Source: Cryptomeria japonica
Lineage: Eukaryota > Streptophyta > Pinopsida > Cupressales > Cupressaceae
Direction: 5' to 3'
NCBI RefSeq assembly: GCF_030272615.1
Contig: NC_081415.1
Span: 261,888,425 to 261,952,424, forward strand
DNA length: 64,000 bases
The notes beneath the pieces are model-generated. The model had not been told where the DNA came from. It saw nothing but the letters and a program-made list of their open reading frames with translations, and searched no databases. Of this stretch, positions 1 to 12,521 are shown piece after piece; position 1 is the stretch's first letter; every line of letters begins with the position of its first letter. Both the position numbers and the translations under genes were made by a program.

Positions 1-437
1 AAGTAAATAATGCTAGTTAACGTGCTGTGGTGAGAGGTACGTAGGGAAGAGATGTGTCTTCCCACGGGTTGTAAGCGATTCTTAACAAATCGCACTCCTT
101 CCGATCGGGTAAGTAAATAATGCTAGTTAACGTGCTGTGGTGAGAGGTACGTAGGGAAGAGATGTGTCTTCCCACGTGCAATTCTTAACAAATCGCACTC
201 CTTCCGATCGGGTAAGTAAATAATGCTAGTTAACGTGCTGTGGTGAGAGGTACGTAGGGAAGAGATGATGCTAGTTAACGTGCTGTGGTGAGCGGTACGT
301 AGGGAAGAGATGTGTCTTCCCTACGTACGTGGGAAGACACATCTCTTCCCTACGTACCTCTCACCACAGCACGTTAACTAGCATTATTTACTTACCCGAT
401 CGGAAGGAGTGCGATTTGTTAAGAATCGCTTACAACC
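1..437. repeat. Tandem plus inverted repeat cluster (about 105-bp unit)
   Basis: Two nearly full direct copies begin at 1 and 111, and two shortened ones at 214 and 268, each opening with (AAGTAAATA)ATGCTAGTTAACG. From about 326 to 437 the same unit runs in the opposite direction, ending in the complement of the first copy. The junction near 318-330 is a short palindrome around CTACGTACGT. Copy 2 lacks several bases that copy 1 has after CCCACG. The arrangement could fold into a long hairpin. I see no gene in it, and the window edge cuts the left side. Confidence 0.85.
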
Positions 438-483
438 CGATAACATGTAACGGTGAAGACATATCTCTTAACTACGTAACCCC

Positions 484-1861
484 TCATCCACTTATATAAC
501 ATGCATACATTGAGGAGGATCAACACACCGAAATCGATGAGTGTGGTGCATCCTTCAAATCACACTATAGCAGATAAAATACAACTCACAGGTCATATCT
601 CCATTTCTCCTATCTTCCTTGATCACAGAATTTTGAAAGAACTTAACAAGGTTGCCAAAATTTAGGAATATAATTGTATCTTCAACCAAGTTGATAAGGG
701 GAAGGGGTTTCTGCAAGTTGATAAATGAGAATGGTGATTTGAAAAGGAAAATGCCATAGCATCAAAAAAAAGATGTAGAGTTGTCAATGGATTTATTTAT
801 TGATGTAAATTGTACTTGGTATCAAGATATTATCAATTTCCTTCCTATGGTAATTGTCCAATGCATTTGGATGGCAAACAAAGAGCTTTGAAATTGTGGG
901 TGTGAAAACATATCATCTAGAAGGATATATTATATAAGAGAGGTTTTTGAGATGCATAAATAAAGAGCAGTAGATGAAGCTTCTTGAAAGTTTTCATGAG
1001 TAGGCCTGTGGCAGTCATTTTTTTCATGAATTACAACATTTGAGATCTTGCACACTCACTCTTTTATTGGCCTACTTTGTTCAAGGATGCTTCTTATGGA
1101 TCTTGTCATTCATGTCAGCAATTGATCAAGATATTAAAATTGGATGCCATAGCTTTGAAACTTGTAGTAATTCATGCCCCATTTAGCACTAGAGTCTTGG
1201 TGTATACTTGTTTTCTTGTTGACAAATTAATTCGCCTATGCTTTTGTTGTTTTCTTCCTCTTCTGAAATGAACTGTTTGTGAAGTTATGTGAATGAGGAA
1301 TGCATTTTATTTTGCCTTTTGAAAATTGATGATAAGAGTTTTTTAATTTAGTTCTGTGTATTTTTGTAATGACGTTTTCAGATTATATTTAATGATTCAT
1401 CATAAAAAAGAGGAGTTAAATGTTGATCTTATAATAAGTTGAATGTTAAAATGAGATATTCAATAAAGCTTTTGAGGATGAGATTTACAGTCAAATGTGC
1501 ATCAATTTGGAGATTTACAAAGACTACATAAAGTTCATCGTACATGACGAAAAAAATCATTGTGAACAAAAATGCAATACTACTAGTACTTGATACATTG
1601 AACTATATAGAAACTGGACATTAGGTTTGTTTTCTTTCCCAATATTTTAGGCTTTGCTTTAATATTGTACCTGTACTGTCATCAGTATTATATGGATTCA
1701 AAACTCTTTCTCTTGACAATCAACTTATAAACTTACAATAATAAATCAAAATGAAAAGGATATTTGATTTCAGTATATTATTTACTTTATTAGCAAGTCA
1801 ATTTTTGTATACATCAAAAGGTTTTGATAATGCAGAGAATAAAATACTTATGATTACTTAC
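484..1861. other. No supported gene; downstream intron of the phosphatase gene
   Basis: This AT-rich stretch follows the donor site of the 1862-2052 exon in the minus direction and is therefore read as intron. The next expected phosphatase exon, opening with the second His of the GHxH motif, is not seen here and probably lies beyond coordinate 1. The short open frames have no recognisable content. Confidence 0.5.
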
Positions 1862-2052
1862 ATGGCCAGAGAATACTATGTCCACACCAAACTCATACAA
1901 AAGGTGTTCCATTTCTTGCCTCATACACTCAAACTCTTGGTAATGAGAAGAGTAACTATTATACCAAGGTGGATGCCATGATGCAACAAGCCATGGTGTA
2001 ACTTGTCGATCTACATTTGCCAAATCTTTCTTTAGCCAATCATATTGCATGC
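1862..2052 (-). CDS. PAP: Purple acid phosphatase, internal exon (VxxH-type and GH motifs)
   Basis: This third visible exon of the minus-strand phosphatase gene encodes 63 codons plus two bases of a split codon. It reads GMQYDWLKKDLANVD, then TPWLVASWHPPWYNSY, then EFGVDIVFSGH. The SWHPPWYNS stretch holds a metal-ligand His. The final GH is the first half of the GHxH metal motif, whose second His must come from the next exon. The acceptor is AAAATAG before 2052 and the donor is GTAAGT (1856-1861 on the plus strand). The exon ends exactly on a codon boundary. Purple acid phosphatases hydrolyse phosphate esters at a binuclear Fe-metal centre, usually after secretion or in the vacuole. The closest family members by recall are PAP15/PAP23, of which PAP15 is a phytase. 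Confidence 0.93.
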
Positions 2053-2310
2053 CTATTTTAAGAAAAGTACACGAAAGCATTAGACCATTTGAAGATATTA
2101 TTTTTACTCACCACTTTGAAAATTCATACATTGTATAGTAAAGTAGAATTTCAAAACTACCTATAACGTATTTTAACTGTAAAATTTGATAGTTTGAATT
2201 TTTGATGAACTTTTTAGTGCTAAGTTGACAAAATTTATTTTGGAGAATTGAAAACGGACCATTCAACATATTAGATTTGCAAAAGTACTGTCAAAAGTGG
2301 ACACTTTTAC

Positions 2311-2528
2311 CAATCTTGTTGTAGTTAACATATGCTCCCAGCATGATGAAATGTATTCCTCCCATATTGAAGGAATAATAGAAACTACTGTTTGAGCTAC
2401 ATTCTTCAGAAGGTACAGCAAATCGAGCCTTGTAAGAGGTAAAATTGACTCCTTTTGCTTGAGGCTCTATTTCATGATTTCCTTCTATCACCATCATGGG
2501 CACCCTTGAGGTCAATGGCTCCATAAAT
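2311..2528 (-). CDS. PAP: Purple acid phosphatase, internal exon (GNHE motif)
   Basis: This exon encodes FMEPLTSRVPMMVIEGNHEIE and later FYYSFNMGGIHFIMLGAYV. GNHE supplies the metal-binding and catalytic Asn-His of the metallophosphatase fold. The acceptor is GCATAG just before 2528 and the donor is GTAAAA at 2310. The first base completes an Arg codon begun in the exon ending at 22627 (GGA AG plus A gives Gly-Arg, as in the family sequence WGRFM). The last base starts the Gly codon completed at 2052. A 258-bp intron (2053-2310) separates it from the next exon. No stop or frameshift is visible, so the gene appears functional despite its enormous intron. Confidence 0.94.
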
Positions 2529-3431
2529 CTATGCGAGACAAGACAATTGGTTAATTGTGAGGACAACAATTTGCTGTTTGCTACAATAACACAACTTTGA
2601 ATGTAATGACTCTTTAATTAATACTAACGGGCACAATTAGGCTAAGAAAGCATTCATCTCTCATTGCTGTCAAGCAGAACAGGAAAACACGTCTGAAGAA
2701 TAAGCATAAACAACAGTTAGCATGTATTACAAATCTATAACCTTAAAAAGTAAGTAAGACGAATAAATAAGATGGAATTTGTATCTATCAAGTATGTGAT
2801 GTATAAATCCAGTGAAATTTAATATAATAAAGAGAATTGACTTGTTAGAAGAGGGTTCCATGAAGAAATGCATAGGACATTGCACAAGACACCTTGGATG
2901 GTAAAGCTGCAACAACAATTGTGATGTCTACATAATGGAGAAAGATGATGATTCATATCAATTCACTCAAAAAAATAAACTTGCATAGGTTAATTGACAT
3001 GAGAAAACTAAATGGTATTCTCATCACAAGACTCTAAACGAGTTACACACAGAAGATGAGCTCTTGTTAAAAAGGAACTCTCTTGGACACTGCCACCTCG
3101 CATGACAGAAAAGAGTATGTCCTTTTGTAATGACACCTAATTGGGAATCTACCTTTCACAGAAGAACAATCTGAAACTGCTTAATGTGCTAATTTAATAC
3201 TATTACCAAAATAAACCATTGAATAGAATATTATATAACATTACTACACTCATCACTTCCTCTCTATGGGTTAATAAGCTGTCCCCAGTTTATTGAAGAC
3301 AATGGAATACAATTCAAAATAGATCTTGGCATCATTTGCGTACAATGTGACTTGTTTTGCCTATTGAGTTCTAGCATCATTAAATAAACAATTAAAATCA
3401 TGTCATGGTTATGAGGAAATAGAATGGGTCC

Positions 3432-5160
3432 TGTTGATGTGGTTTTTTAGGACACCTCGGACACAGAATAAAATGCTAAGTATTCTATCCTCACTTGAAC
3501 AAAGAAACCTCATATGCTATACAATGTGATCAAATGAGACAACTCCAAAACTTACAATGCAAACAATTGACTTTGAATGTGGATAGACTCAGTGATGTAT
3601 GATGTGATAATGCTGGAATCACAAGGGGACTTACACTTATGAACACTGCTAGAAAGTGGAATCTATACTAACTCACTTGGAAAATAAAGACAAAAGAGGC
3701 GAAGGATTAGGAGATCTAATCTAATCCTAATAACTATGACGATAAAGGATGATGCTTTGATAGAGAGATTCCATAATCACGCCTTGCTTCACCATGCAGA
3801 AACAACTACACAAAACTGATGCAATCTCCAAAGGAATTTCATATTGTAGACATTCATCGAATACACAAGATTGGCGCAATTCAAATGAAGATCCACAATT
3901 GAACTTGTGCTTAACAAGGTTTAGGCTAACTTTTCATTGTAGCTTACAATCATCAAACCACAAAAAGTATGTACTAGAATTCCATCAAATACCATTACTC
4001 TTGACCTTTATAATCAATGAACTTTATCTAAACTTGAGAAGTAACAAGAAACCATGCAACATATAGAAACAACACATAGAAATCCACCATGCTTCAATGA
4101 AAATCATGTATTAACTCCAACAAGTTTTGGCAACAACTTCAAGTTTCCTCCTCTACTACTAGCTACTAATTACTTCTGCTACTGACTTTTGACTATCAAC
4201 TATTAACCTTTACAAATGAGAGATTTGAGCCATATATAGAGGTCTCCTTACAATTCAATGGCTTAGATTGATTCAAGATCAATGGCTGATATTACATGAC
4301 AAAACCCTAATTATTAGCTACAATTGACTTCTTTGAACCAATGAAAAAATTACATTTTTATGGATGCATGTCCATCCTTGAATGTGCACCAATTGGAATG
4401 AGGTTAGGTATGTGAAACAATATTTGATAAATCGTCATGTATCACTTGCTCCGCCCTTGAATGAGTCAAGTTCAATGAAGTTGGACAAGTTGATGTGACA
4501 TAATCTGATTTGTTGAATGTGACCGGATGCCAACTAAGCTTGCCCCTTGGAGATCATCATGAAGAAGTGTTTGTGATTGAGGCATATCTCTTGATGCTCA
4601 ACATTATCCAGTTGCTCAATGTGATGAAGATGGGGCATATTCCCAAATTGTATCATCTTCATAATCAAGTTGACCTTCTAACTTTTCTTAACTCTTCTGA
4701 AACTATCTTCTTTTATCTTCATTCACTTTTCATCTTCATGTTTGGGAATCTTCCTTCTTGTGATGCATTTCCACTCCCAACCTTTGATTCTTGAAATATT
4801 TCCTTTCTTGATGCTTTTTGATCTTGAAATTCCTTACCTTGGACTTGAATTCCTTAGTGGAGTTCCTGACTTCATGTTGCAATATACTTTTCATCCTTAG
4901 AATTCCTCTTCTTGAATATCATCTTGCCTTGAGTATGTGAATCTTGACCTTGATCTTGCAATCATCTTCCTTCAAATATCTTGAATGTACTAGACCTTGA
5001 TCTTGGATTTCCAAAGGAAATTCAAGATTGTTGTAGCATCCTTCATTATTGCAAGGTTCTTCACCTGCATAATTCAGATGTCCTACTTTGCACCATTCAA
5101 GCCCTTTGCATTGCTTAGGGTTTGATGTTGTTGTCTCTCACTCCTTGTGTTGTGATTGCA
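3432..5160 (-). mobile_element. Element D: 3'-terminal part of a TG...CA family copy
   Basis: On the plus strand the copy opens at 3432 with TGTTGATGTG, the complement of the family's 3' end, followed by the conserved ACAGAATAAAAT stretch. Further in are the P2 TATA (CATATATAGAGG, 4231-4242) and a half telobox palindrome (AAAACCCTAATTA, about 4301). The middle (4400-4800) resembles element E at 15640-15800, which also lacks the large ORF. No matching 5' terminus followed by GGTCC was found, so the copy is truncated. The right limit is approximate. Confidence 0.7.
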
Positions 5161-5389
5161 ATGTTGAGTCTTCCTCTTTTCATTTTCTCATTATGTTAAT
5201 CTCTTTCTCGGGTTGAAATCGTGATGCATCATTGAAGTGACCTCTATCATGATGTTGTGCAAATCTTTCTCTCCACGCATAGCTCCTTTTGTTACAAGTG
5301 TGGTTGTCGTTACACCAAAAGATCGACCTGTTAATACCCGATACAACCACTAGACTTGTAGAATCCACAGGAGGCGGTTAAGCCATGTC

Positions 5390-6378
5390 ACAAACATTTC
5401 CATACTCAGCCTTACACTGCTCTATTCCACTAATCTGCATTAATCCGGAGCATAGATCTCTAACCTACACATGCGAAGTTGCACACAGTCGATCAGTTTC
5501 TATTCATGATCGTTTCATTTAGAAACATCGTCCTATAATTACCTATATGTAAACTATTGTTTTCGTAATTAAATTAAGCAATTACTATTTCATAGTATTA
5601 GAGCCATTTAGAATTTTTTGCAAATCTTTTAACAAGAAAAAATTTGTGAGTTATCTTGAAATTTTTTCAGAAGTTTCTTTTTTTATTGATTTCTTTCTAA
5701 AAGAAAAATCGAAATTTTTTCTTGAGTAAAAATTTGTGATTTATTCAGTGATAGTCCCAAATTTTCCAACAACGAAATTGCTAAGGGTCGTTTGCAAATC
5801 GTGACATGTTTTTAATCTGATTTTCGTAGAGGTTTTATGCTTGTGCGACATCTTTCTGGAAAAATCACAGGAGATTTTCGAAACCTGGCCGCGTAAAGAT
5901 TTTTTTCCTTCCGTGACCTGACATTTCCTAGTTGTGTGTGTGCATGAAGAGTTTCTCTAGCGACAAATGACATTTTTTTGCTCACGCAAAATGCAAGCTT
6001 TTGCAACCACGATGCTTTTTTATGCTTATTTTGTTTTTTCCATGACAAAAGGGCTTCCATAATCGTGGCGACCTATTTTCTCTAGGTTGGTTTTTTTCGC
6101 ACAAAACTCAGGGTACTGCTCATGAGCTATTTTCTATTGTGGCCCTATAGAAGATCGTAAAAGGGTTATTCGTGTTTCCTAAACTTTTCTGAGGCAGCTA
6201 GGGTTTTCTGATTTCTAAGTTCCAGGAACGTGTTGTTTGTGTGACCTAGAGTTTTTTGCAAACCTTGGGATTTGGGTCAATATTGTTTTTTGATTGTTTT
6301 TTCAAATAAAAATCAAGGTTTTATTTTTTTTATTATTTCCTTGGATATTGTGCACCTTGGGTTTTGTGCAAGTGCTAT
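5390..6378 (+). mobile_element. Fragment of an LTR retrotransposon: LTR end, PBS-like site and leader
   Basis: A sequence ending ATTTCA at about 5592 is followed by TAGTATTAGAGCCA (5593-5606). This resembles the initiator-tRNA-Met primer binding site TGGTATCAGAGCC used by many Copia elements. The following 780 bp is T-rich and non-coding, like a retrotransposon leader, and is then cut by another LTR-like sequence at 6379. The LTR start is not defined and no coding sequence of this copy is visible. Confidence 0.45.
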
Positions 6379-8127
6379 TGTAATGTCCCCTTACAAGTGA
6401 CAAGCAATTGAGCAAGGATTGGCCTATCATCTAGTTCCCGTAGGCCAATTGAGTGAAGAGGGAACCCATTCAGGAGTCATGGAGCCTTGCAGGGGGCTTT
6501 GTGAGCTGATTCAGACATTCAGACGACAGTTCCTAGTTTTTAGGAGGGATCCCTATTTTTTAGGGAATGACTAAGAGTTGGTCTTGGGGTGTCTGGGAAC
6601 CATTCTGGATCATTTGAGACCACCTCCTAAATTTTAGGGAGGGGTCCTATTTTTTAAGGAGGACTATTAGTTGACTGGTTGACCACCCGGAGGGCCACGA
6701 AGCAGAGTTGGTTCGCTTTTGAGCATTCCTAGATGTTTGGAGACAGTTTCCTACTTTCTAGGAGGATTCCTACTTTTTAGGGGGATCACTGCCAATTACC
6801 CTGCAACACTCAGAGTTCATCCATGGACAGGTGGCTTCAGCCAGAATTCGATTCGGAGTCCAGATGAGCAGCGTTTGAATTATTTGGGAAATATTTAATA
6901 TTTCCCAAGTTGGATTAAATAAATAATAATAAAGTGAAATAATATAATCATTTTATATTATAATAGAGTGGCCCCTTGGCACATTTTCCTAGAAGCTATA
7001 GCTTAAAGGTTATAACTTAATAATATGGCCACTTTTAATAAGGAATTTGGCCCTCAATAGGTTAAACCTCTTAGGGAAAGTTATTTTTTAATAAAAAAGA
7101 AACATTTTAACATGTTTTATGATGCCAAAAGTACAACCCTAACCCCAAATTCGAATTAGGGTTTGAAACTTTGAGGCGTGTTAAAAAGACATTTTGGAGG
7201 CTCATTTTGGCATTGTGTGATTTTATTTTTCTAGAAATTATCTCTGCAGCAGCCTACAACCAGCAGATAGCAGCTTGGAATCACCATTGGGAACGAAAAC
7301 TCTCAATGTTTTAGTGTTTGGATGTACCCCCATTCACTTACAGCCACTTGGTGCCAATTTGGAAGCTTCATATCAGGCCATTGAGGGTCAAATTATTGAA
7401 GTTAATAGCTGAAACAACAAGGGACATACAGAGAAATCATATCTGAGCAAGTTGGAGGTTCAAATTTACAAATTTGGGGGTCATTTATGCAAGCCGTACC
7501 ATTCCAAGATAGATCGTACCATTTCAGCTAGCCTGGAGATTCAAAAAAATAATTTAGAGGGGTTTTGAATCAGTTGTTTCTTGGAAATTCATTGTCAGGG
7601 AAATAAAAGGGCAGTTTGATGATTCTTTGAGAGATTCCATACCAGATCGGAGCTACACCAGCAATTATTCAGGGAAAGTCAGCATTTCTGGAGGGTCTTT
7701 GCTAGCAAGGAATTGGAATTCAGCTTATGTGTGCATAATTCTTCACTATTTGTTTTTGGTAATTTATATTAGAGTCAATAAGACATATTGGAGTTGTTGT
7801 CTCATTGTGGGAGTTCCAATTTCATCTATTCTTCAGTTCAGGCAATAAAAATAAGCCTTACTAGGCAAGCTCGGGACACCCGGTATGTTAGTTTGGCTTT
7901 GAATGTTAGCATTTAACTATTCTTTGAAATTATTCATTACTAGTAAAAAATATCAGAAGTATGAAAATTTAATTCCAGTTAGTTATTCTATATGTATTGC
8001 ATTTGTTTTCATTCTATGATTTCAAAAATACAAGCATAAAACCCAAAAAAGCATAAAACTCAAAACTTAACCAAAAAAATCCAAAACACCTATTCGCTGG
8101 TCAAAGTCTCAATTTGAAACAAACACA
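6379..8127 (+). mobile_element. Probable 5' LTR (1.75 kb) of a Copia-type element, with PBS-like site
   Basis: The stretch starts TGTAATGTCCCC and ends ACACA directly before TCAGATCAGAGCCAATC (8128-8144), in which ATCAGAGCCA matches the initiator-tRNA-Met primer site. About 160 bp later a Copia-like gag starts at 8291, the spacing expected for a 5' LTR. The opening bases match those of the solo unit at 61261. The 3' LTR is not in the window, so the length rests on the PBS position. A palindrome around AAATATTTAATATTT lies near 6889. Confidence 0.6.
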
Positions 8128-8347
8128 TCAGATCAGAGCCAATCCCTAGTTGGCATCTTACAACTATAGGGTTGGCTAATCAATCTTTTGCAATGCCTTG
8201 GGATTTGTGCCCACAAGCTTTGTCACTTTTTTTACCTGTTTTTAAATTTTGCAGTCATGTGTGACTTTTTGTGTATCGAAAACTAGCGAGATGGCATCTC
8301 TGATGAACGTTATGTTGGGAAGCAATCAGAAGTTCAATGGCCGCAAT

Positions 8348-11300
8348 CAAAGTTGAACTACTTGCCACTCGGCAAAACTCGCCAAACCATGGGAAAAAAA
8401 CTCGGCAAAAACTTAGAAAAACTCGATGAAAAACTCAGCAACTTAAAAACACACTTAAATTTAATTAAAAAAAATTGCAAAATTTAATGAGAAGGTGCAT
8501 CCAATCAGTCAATAAATGACAACACAAAAGAAACGAGCTAATTCTAGATATATTTAAATGCAAAGTGTCTACAAAATCGAATCCTCATGAGGAATGTTGA
8601 TGGTTGGAAGCCTGAAAGCAATATAGTAAATAGTTTTTGTAAAACCAAAAGTAAATACATCATTACAAATTACAATTATAACTTCCTCTTCCCAGCTCTA
8701 ACAAAAAATTTGGTAGAGGTAGACCTAGAGGGTCCAGTCCTAGAAGTCTGCAATGGGCGTGTGAGTGTTTGTGCATCCTCGCTCGGTATGGCTGGCTCAT
8801 CCTCCATCATGGCTGAAGCTATGTCTCCACCTTCTTGTGGCACTAGCAATGACTCCTCATCCTCATCCTCTTCCTCCTCAATGTCATCCAGTGTGAAACC
8901 AAATCCACCCCCCTCCTCCTCCATAGCCTACCTCTCCAAATCAATGATCTCACCCTCGGAAAACAATGGAGGCTGCTCCTGTGATGTCCAATCACTATAA
9001 GGATCTATATCATCCAAGTCAATTGGACCACCTTCTACTTCCTCTACCTTCCTTACCCGCAATCGAAGGTTATATTGCACGAAGACAAGGTCATTGAGGC
9101 GTTTCTATGCTAACTTGCTCCTCTTCTTCGTGTGGATTGCTTCAAACAAGCTCCAATTGCGCTCACAATTGGATGAACTGAAAGGCTGACATAAGACTCT
9201 GAGGGCAAATTTTTTGAGATGGGGGGTGTTTCCACCCAATTTTGCCACCAAGCATCTGCAAAATTAAAAAAATTGAAGAGTTAGAAAGCAAAGAGAAAAG
9301 AGAAAACATACTTTATCAGTTTAGATCCCAAAATCCAAATGGCAAATGTTATACCTGGGGTTTGAGTGGTTCTTCCTCTCCTAGCCAGCTTTGAAAAGAA
9401 TAGCTTACCCCTTCCTTCCTCATAATTTTGGAGCTCACTCACAATGAGGTCTCTCTCCTGAACATCGGGTACCATCCTCTCAATGCATGTACTGAGGCCC
9501 TCCATGACCTCTCCATTTGAATCTAAGTAAGAACCCCCGAACCTAAAGCGAGGGTTGAGGAAGTACCCTGCTACATGAATGGGTTGGTGGAGCTGATTGT
9601 TCCACCTCCTATCAACAATTTCCCAAATAGGATCAAATTTGAGTCTATCCCCCTTGTAGTAGTTTTTGATAGACTCCTTGGCCCTACCCATGGCCTCATA
9701 AAGATATCCCATTGGGGTTTTATCCCCATCCACCAAGCGGAGAACTCGAACTAGGGGCTCTGACACCTACAATTGAAAAATACAAATTACAAAAAGATTA
9801 ATTCATAAAGTTACAAATTAGTAATGAGAGACTTGAATCAAGAATAAGTAAAAATTAAAGTTTTGAAGTTACCTTCACAATCTTTGTAGCCCTTTGTGCA
9901 ATTGATTGTCGAACACTATGAATGCCACAGCCTCTCCTTCAGGCTTCTTTGAATAAGGTGAGTTAAGCCATTCTCCACTCACAAACATTTGTTTCAAAGA
10001 AGTCAATGTAGCAAGAACACTTTGCAACGTCAAGAAAATCGTTGCAAACCTTGTGACACCAGCTCTCACCAAATCTCTCCCTTGGGTGTATTGTCTCATC
10101 AAATTTAGAACCCAAGGGTGATTGTAAATATATTTGGTGATCCTCCTTGCATTTTCCACAACTGGAGTCACCCACTCAAGTTTGCCTATGTCCTCCAAAA
10201 GAATGTCAAGGACGTGTTGCACAAGGTGTCCAAAACAGAGTGGGGTGCCTCTCTTGGAGGGTTCTTCCTGCAAAAGAAGTTATTCTTAAGAAAGATGCAA
10301 CCAAGTAAAACAAAGCCACAAGTAGAACAAATGAAAATATTGGTAATGCCTAAAGGTGATAATTCAAAAGGATTCTACCTGCTGACACATATGTCGCTGC
10401 ATTATCTGTGATGATTTGCACCACATTCTCTACCCCCACCTCCATCACAACATGCTCCAACATTCCAGCCAATGTTTATGCATTTTTCACGTTGTTGGAG
10501 GCATCAACCGACTTCAAGAACACTAAATTGTCCTTGCAAGCAACCAAAAAATTTATAGTGGTGCGGTTCTTGCCATCTGTCCACCCATCAGAAAGAATGG
10601 TGCAGCCATATTTTGCCCATTCATTTTTTCATTCCTCTACCACTTCCTTTGCCCTAGCAACAACATTTGTGAGCAACCTACCAGAACAAAGTGAAATTAG
10701 TTCTTATTACACAATTTTGATTTAATAAACAAGAAATCTACAGAACAATTAAAAATGAAACCAAGTGGACTATTTAGTAATTTACTAACCTCTCACTCAA
10801 CTCCTTGCGAGTAGGGGCCTTGTACCCCTTTCTTGCAACTGTCATTGCGGACACCAAATTCAACCAATAAGAATTTTCCGCCACATTGAATGGAATGCTG
10901 TTGAAGTACCAAAAATCAGCACATGCAATGTGGCATTTCTCATGTGCCTCCCTATTCCATCCAGTGGCCTCTAATGATGGTTGTGCTCCAGGTGTGTTCC
11001 TGAGCACAAAATAGTCACCTATGGACCCTGATCGTGATGCAATAGTGCCACTAGCACTGCTAGAGCCAGGTACTCTACTAGAGGAACCAGATACAATGGG
11101 CAAGGTGGTGGTGGGTTTGCGAATACGTGGGCCACGCCGAGAGCCCACTATGCTCTGAAGTGCTTCTTGTTCCTCTTCAATATCAATAGAAGCACCTTGA
11201 GATTCAGCTATGGCTGATCTCATGGCTAGCTTTACCCTCTCCCTCTGCAATTTCTTCTCTTCCCCAGCTGCAAGTAGGGCATTCATTTCTCTTTTAATTT

Positions 11301-12220
11301 CAGGAGTGGTCCCTATGCATTCTCTAGCATCATGTTTGTCTATGCCGGTAAGGGGGTATTTGAGGCAGTTGATGCCTCCATGAAGTACTCTTTCACACTT
11401 TATGCAAATAACTTCCCCAAGTTCGAGTCCCTCATATGCATACCTTCAAGCCCTATCTCTAGCACCTTTAGGACGGGTGCCTATATAACCGGATGGGCGT
11501 GGTTCTAGTGGCCAATCATGACTTGCCATATTTAATGCTTAGCTAACCTACACATACAAAGTGAAAAAAAAAGTTAACATTTTAGTTAAACAATTTAGCA
11601 AACTATCTAAATTAGTTGAAAAACATTTAGACATCATTTAAAGTTTAAAAAGAAAAAAAAACTAATAGGGTTTGATTTTGTTTTGAAAACTAGATATTCT
11701 TCAAAAAAAATAGTGAAAAAATCTACAAAACTTGTAAAAACTAGTGTTAAATCTTGTTCAAATAAGTTAAAAAGATTTTAGACTACTTAGGAATGATTTC
11801 TAACTCATCTAAATTCAACAAAAAATAAACAAAATATTTTTAAAAAGCATAGGAAAAAAATAAAAAAACTAACCTGGGAATCTGATTTTTCTTGAAAATC
11901 CCCTTCAAATTCACTTGGAATCACTCAAAAATCATTCCAAATCACCTTACAAGTCACTCCAAGTCAACCTTCCCCCTTCTCAGCCCAAAACCCAATCAAA
12001 AAACACAAAATGAATCTGATTTTTGTTGTTTTTCCTTATCACGCACAAGCGGCCGAGTTTTTGACTTGGACCCGCCGAGTTTTGGTCAAAAACTTGCCGA
12101 GTTTCTTGACCAAAACTCGAAGAGTTAATTCGGCGAGTAAAACTCATTAAAACTCGTCAAGCAAAGAAACTCGATGAGTTTTTGCAACTCACCGAGTACT
12201 CAGTGAGTAGTTCAACTATG
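8348..12220 (-). mobile_element. hAT transposon, 3.87 kb
   Basis: The ends are inverted: CAAAGTTGAACTACT at 8348 and, read from the other side, CATAGTTGAACTACT ending at 12220. Flanking 8-bp duplications are GCCGCAAT (8340-8347) and GCCACAAT (12221-12228), 7 of 8 matching, as expected for hAT. Both subterminal regions are crowded with ACTCG motifs (8365-8440 and 12050-12200), which resemble repeated transposase-binding sites. The transposase gene runs on the minus strand. The element lies in the Copia gag at 8291. Confidence 0.92.
8676..11529 (-). pseudogene. hAT-family transposase, decayed
   Basis: Translation starts at 11529 (MASHDWPLEPRPSGYIG). It passes through a BED zinc-finger-like stretch (CIKCERVLHGG then HDAREC), an ID-rich linker and a segment ending LSERLVN near 10780. 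The next exon-like piece (10680-10390) has the DUF659-type core WAKYGCTILSDGWTDG and VVQIITDNAATYV, holding the catalytic Asp residues. Pieces at 10273-9875 and 9766-9340 follow (HPWVLNLMRQ, VAGYFLNPRF). The hAT C-terminal dimerisation signature SSSNCERNW is near 9170, and the frame ends at 8676 with an acidic and Ser-rich tail. In-frame stops near 11455, 10627 and 10473, plus one near 9100, make it non-functional. Introns between the pieces are inferred. Confidence 0.85.
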
Positions 12221-12521
12221 GCCACAATTATTACATGTGGAAATAGCGCATGCTAACTATCTCTGAATATCGATGTCTTGATGAGGTCGTTTTGGGTGGT
12301 ACAACTCGACCTTCAACAGCGAGAAAAGAACAAGACAGATATGATGAGCACAATCGAGAAGCAATCATGCTCATCAAATTGTCCATCACTAATGATTAGC
12401 TTCCTCAAGTCTCATCTGGTAAGACTATTGTGATGTTTTCACACATCACCCCATTGCAAATGGGGACCTGTTGGTGTGTTTTTTATGCACACGCAACTCA
12501 GAATAAAATACCTAGAGATAT

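Larger units (their letters stand above)
8291..12426 (+). pseudogene. gag: Copia-type gag remnant, split by a hAT insertion
   Basis: The frame opens at 8291 with MASLMNVMLGSNQKFNGRN and is interrupted at 8347 by a hAT transposon. It resumes at 12226 as YYMWK, stop, RMLTISEYRCLDEVVLGG, and later DRYDEHNREAIMLIKLSI. The pattern of FNG, W.., CLD and an acidic-basic tail matches the N-terminal gag region (DUF4219/UBN2-like) of plant Copia elements. Two in-frame stops (after YYMWK and after SITND) show it is dead. The reading frame is then cut at 12426 by element F. Removing the hAT and one copy of its 8-bp duplication restores the frame, which supports the insertion order gag, then hAT and F. No protease, integrase or RT from this copy is seen downstream. 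Confidence 0.8.

Noticed and set aside
1751-1981. 76-codon plus-strand frame
   Set aside because: It overlaps the phosphatase exon at 1862-2052 on the opposite strand, which has family motifs and matching splice phases.
8587-9000. 137-codon plus-strand frame rich in Ser
   Set aside because: It is the antisense shadow of the acidic C-terminal tail of the hAT transposase on the minus strand.
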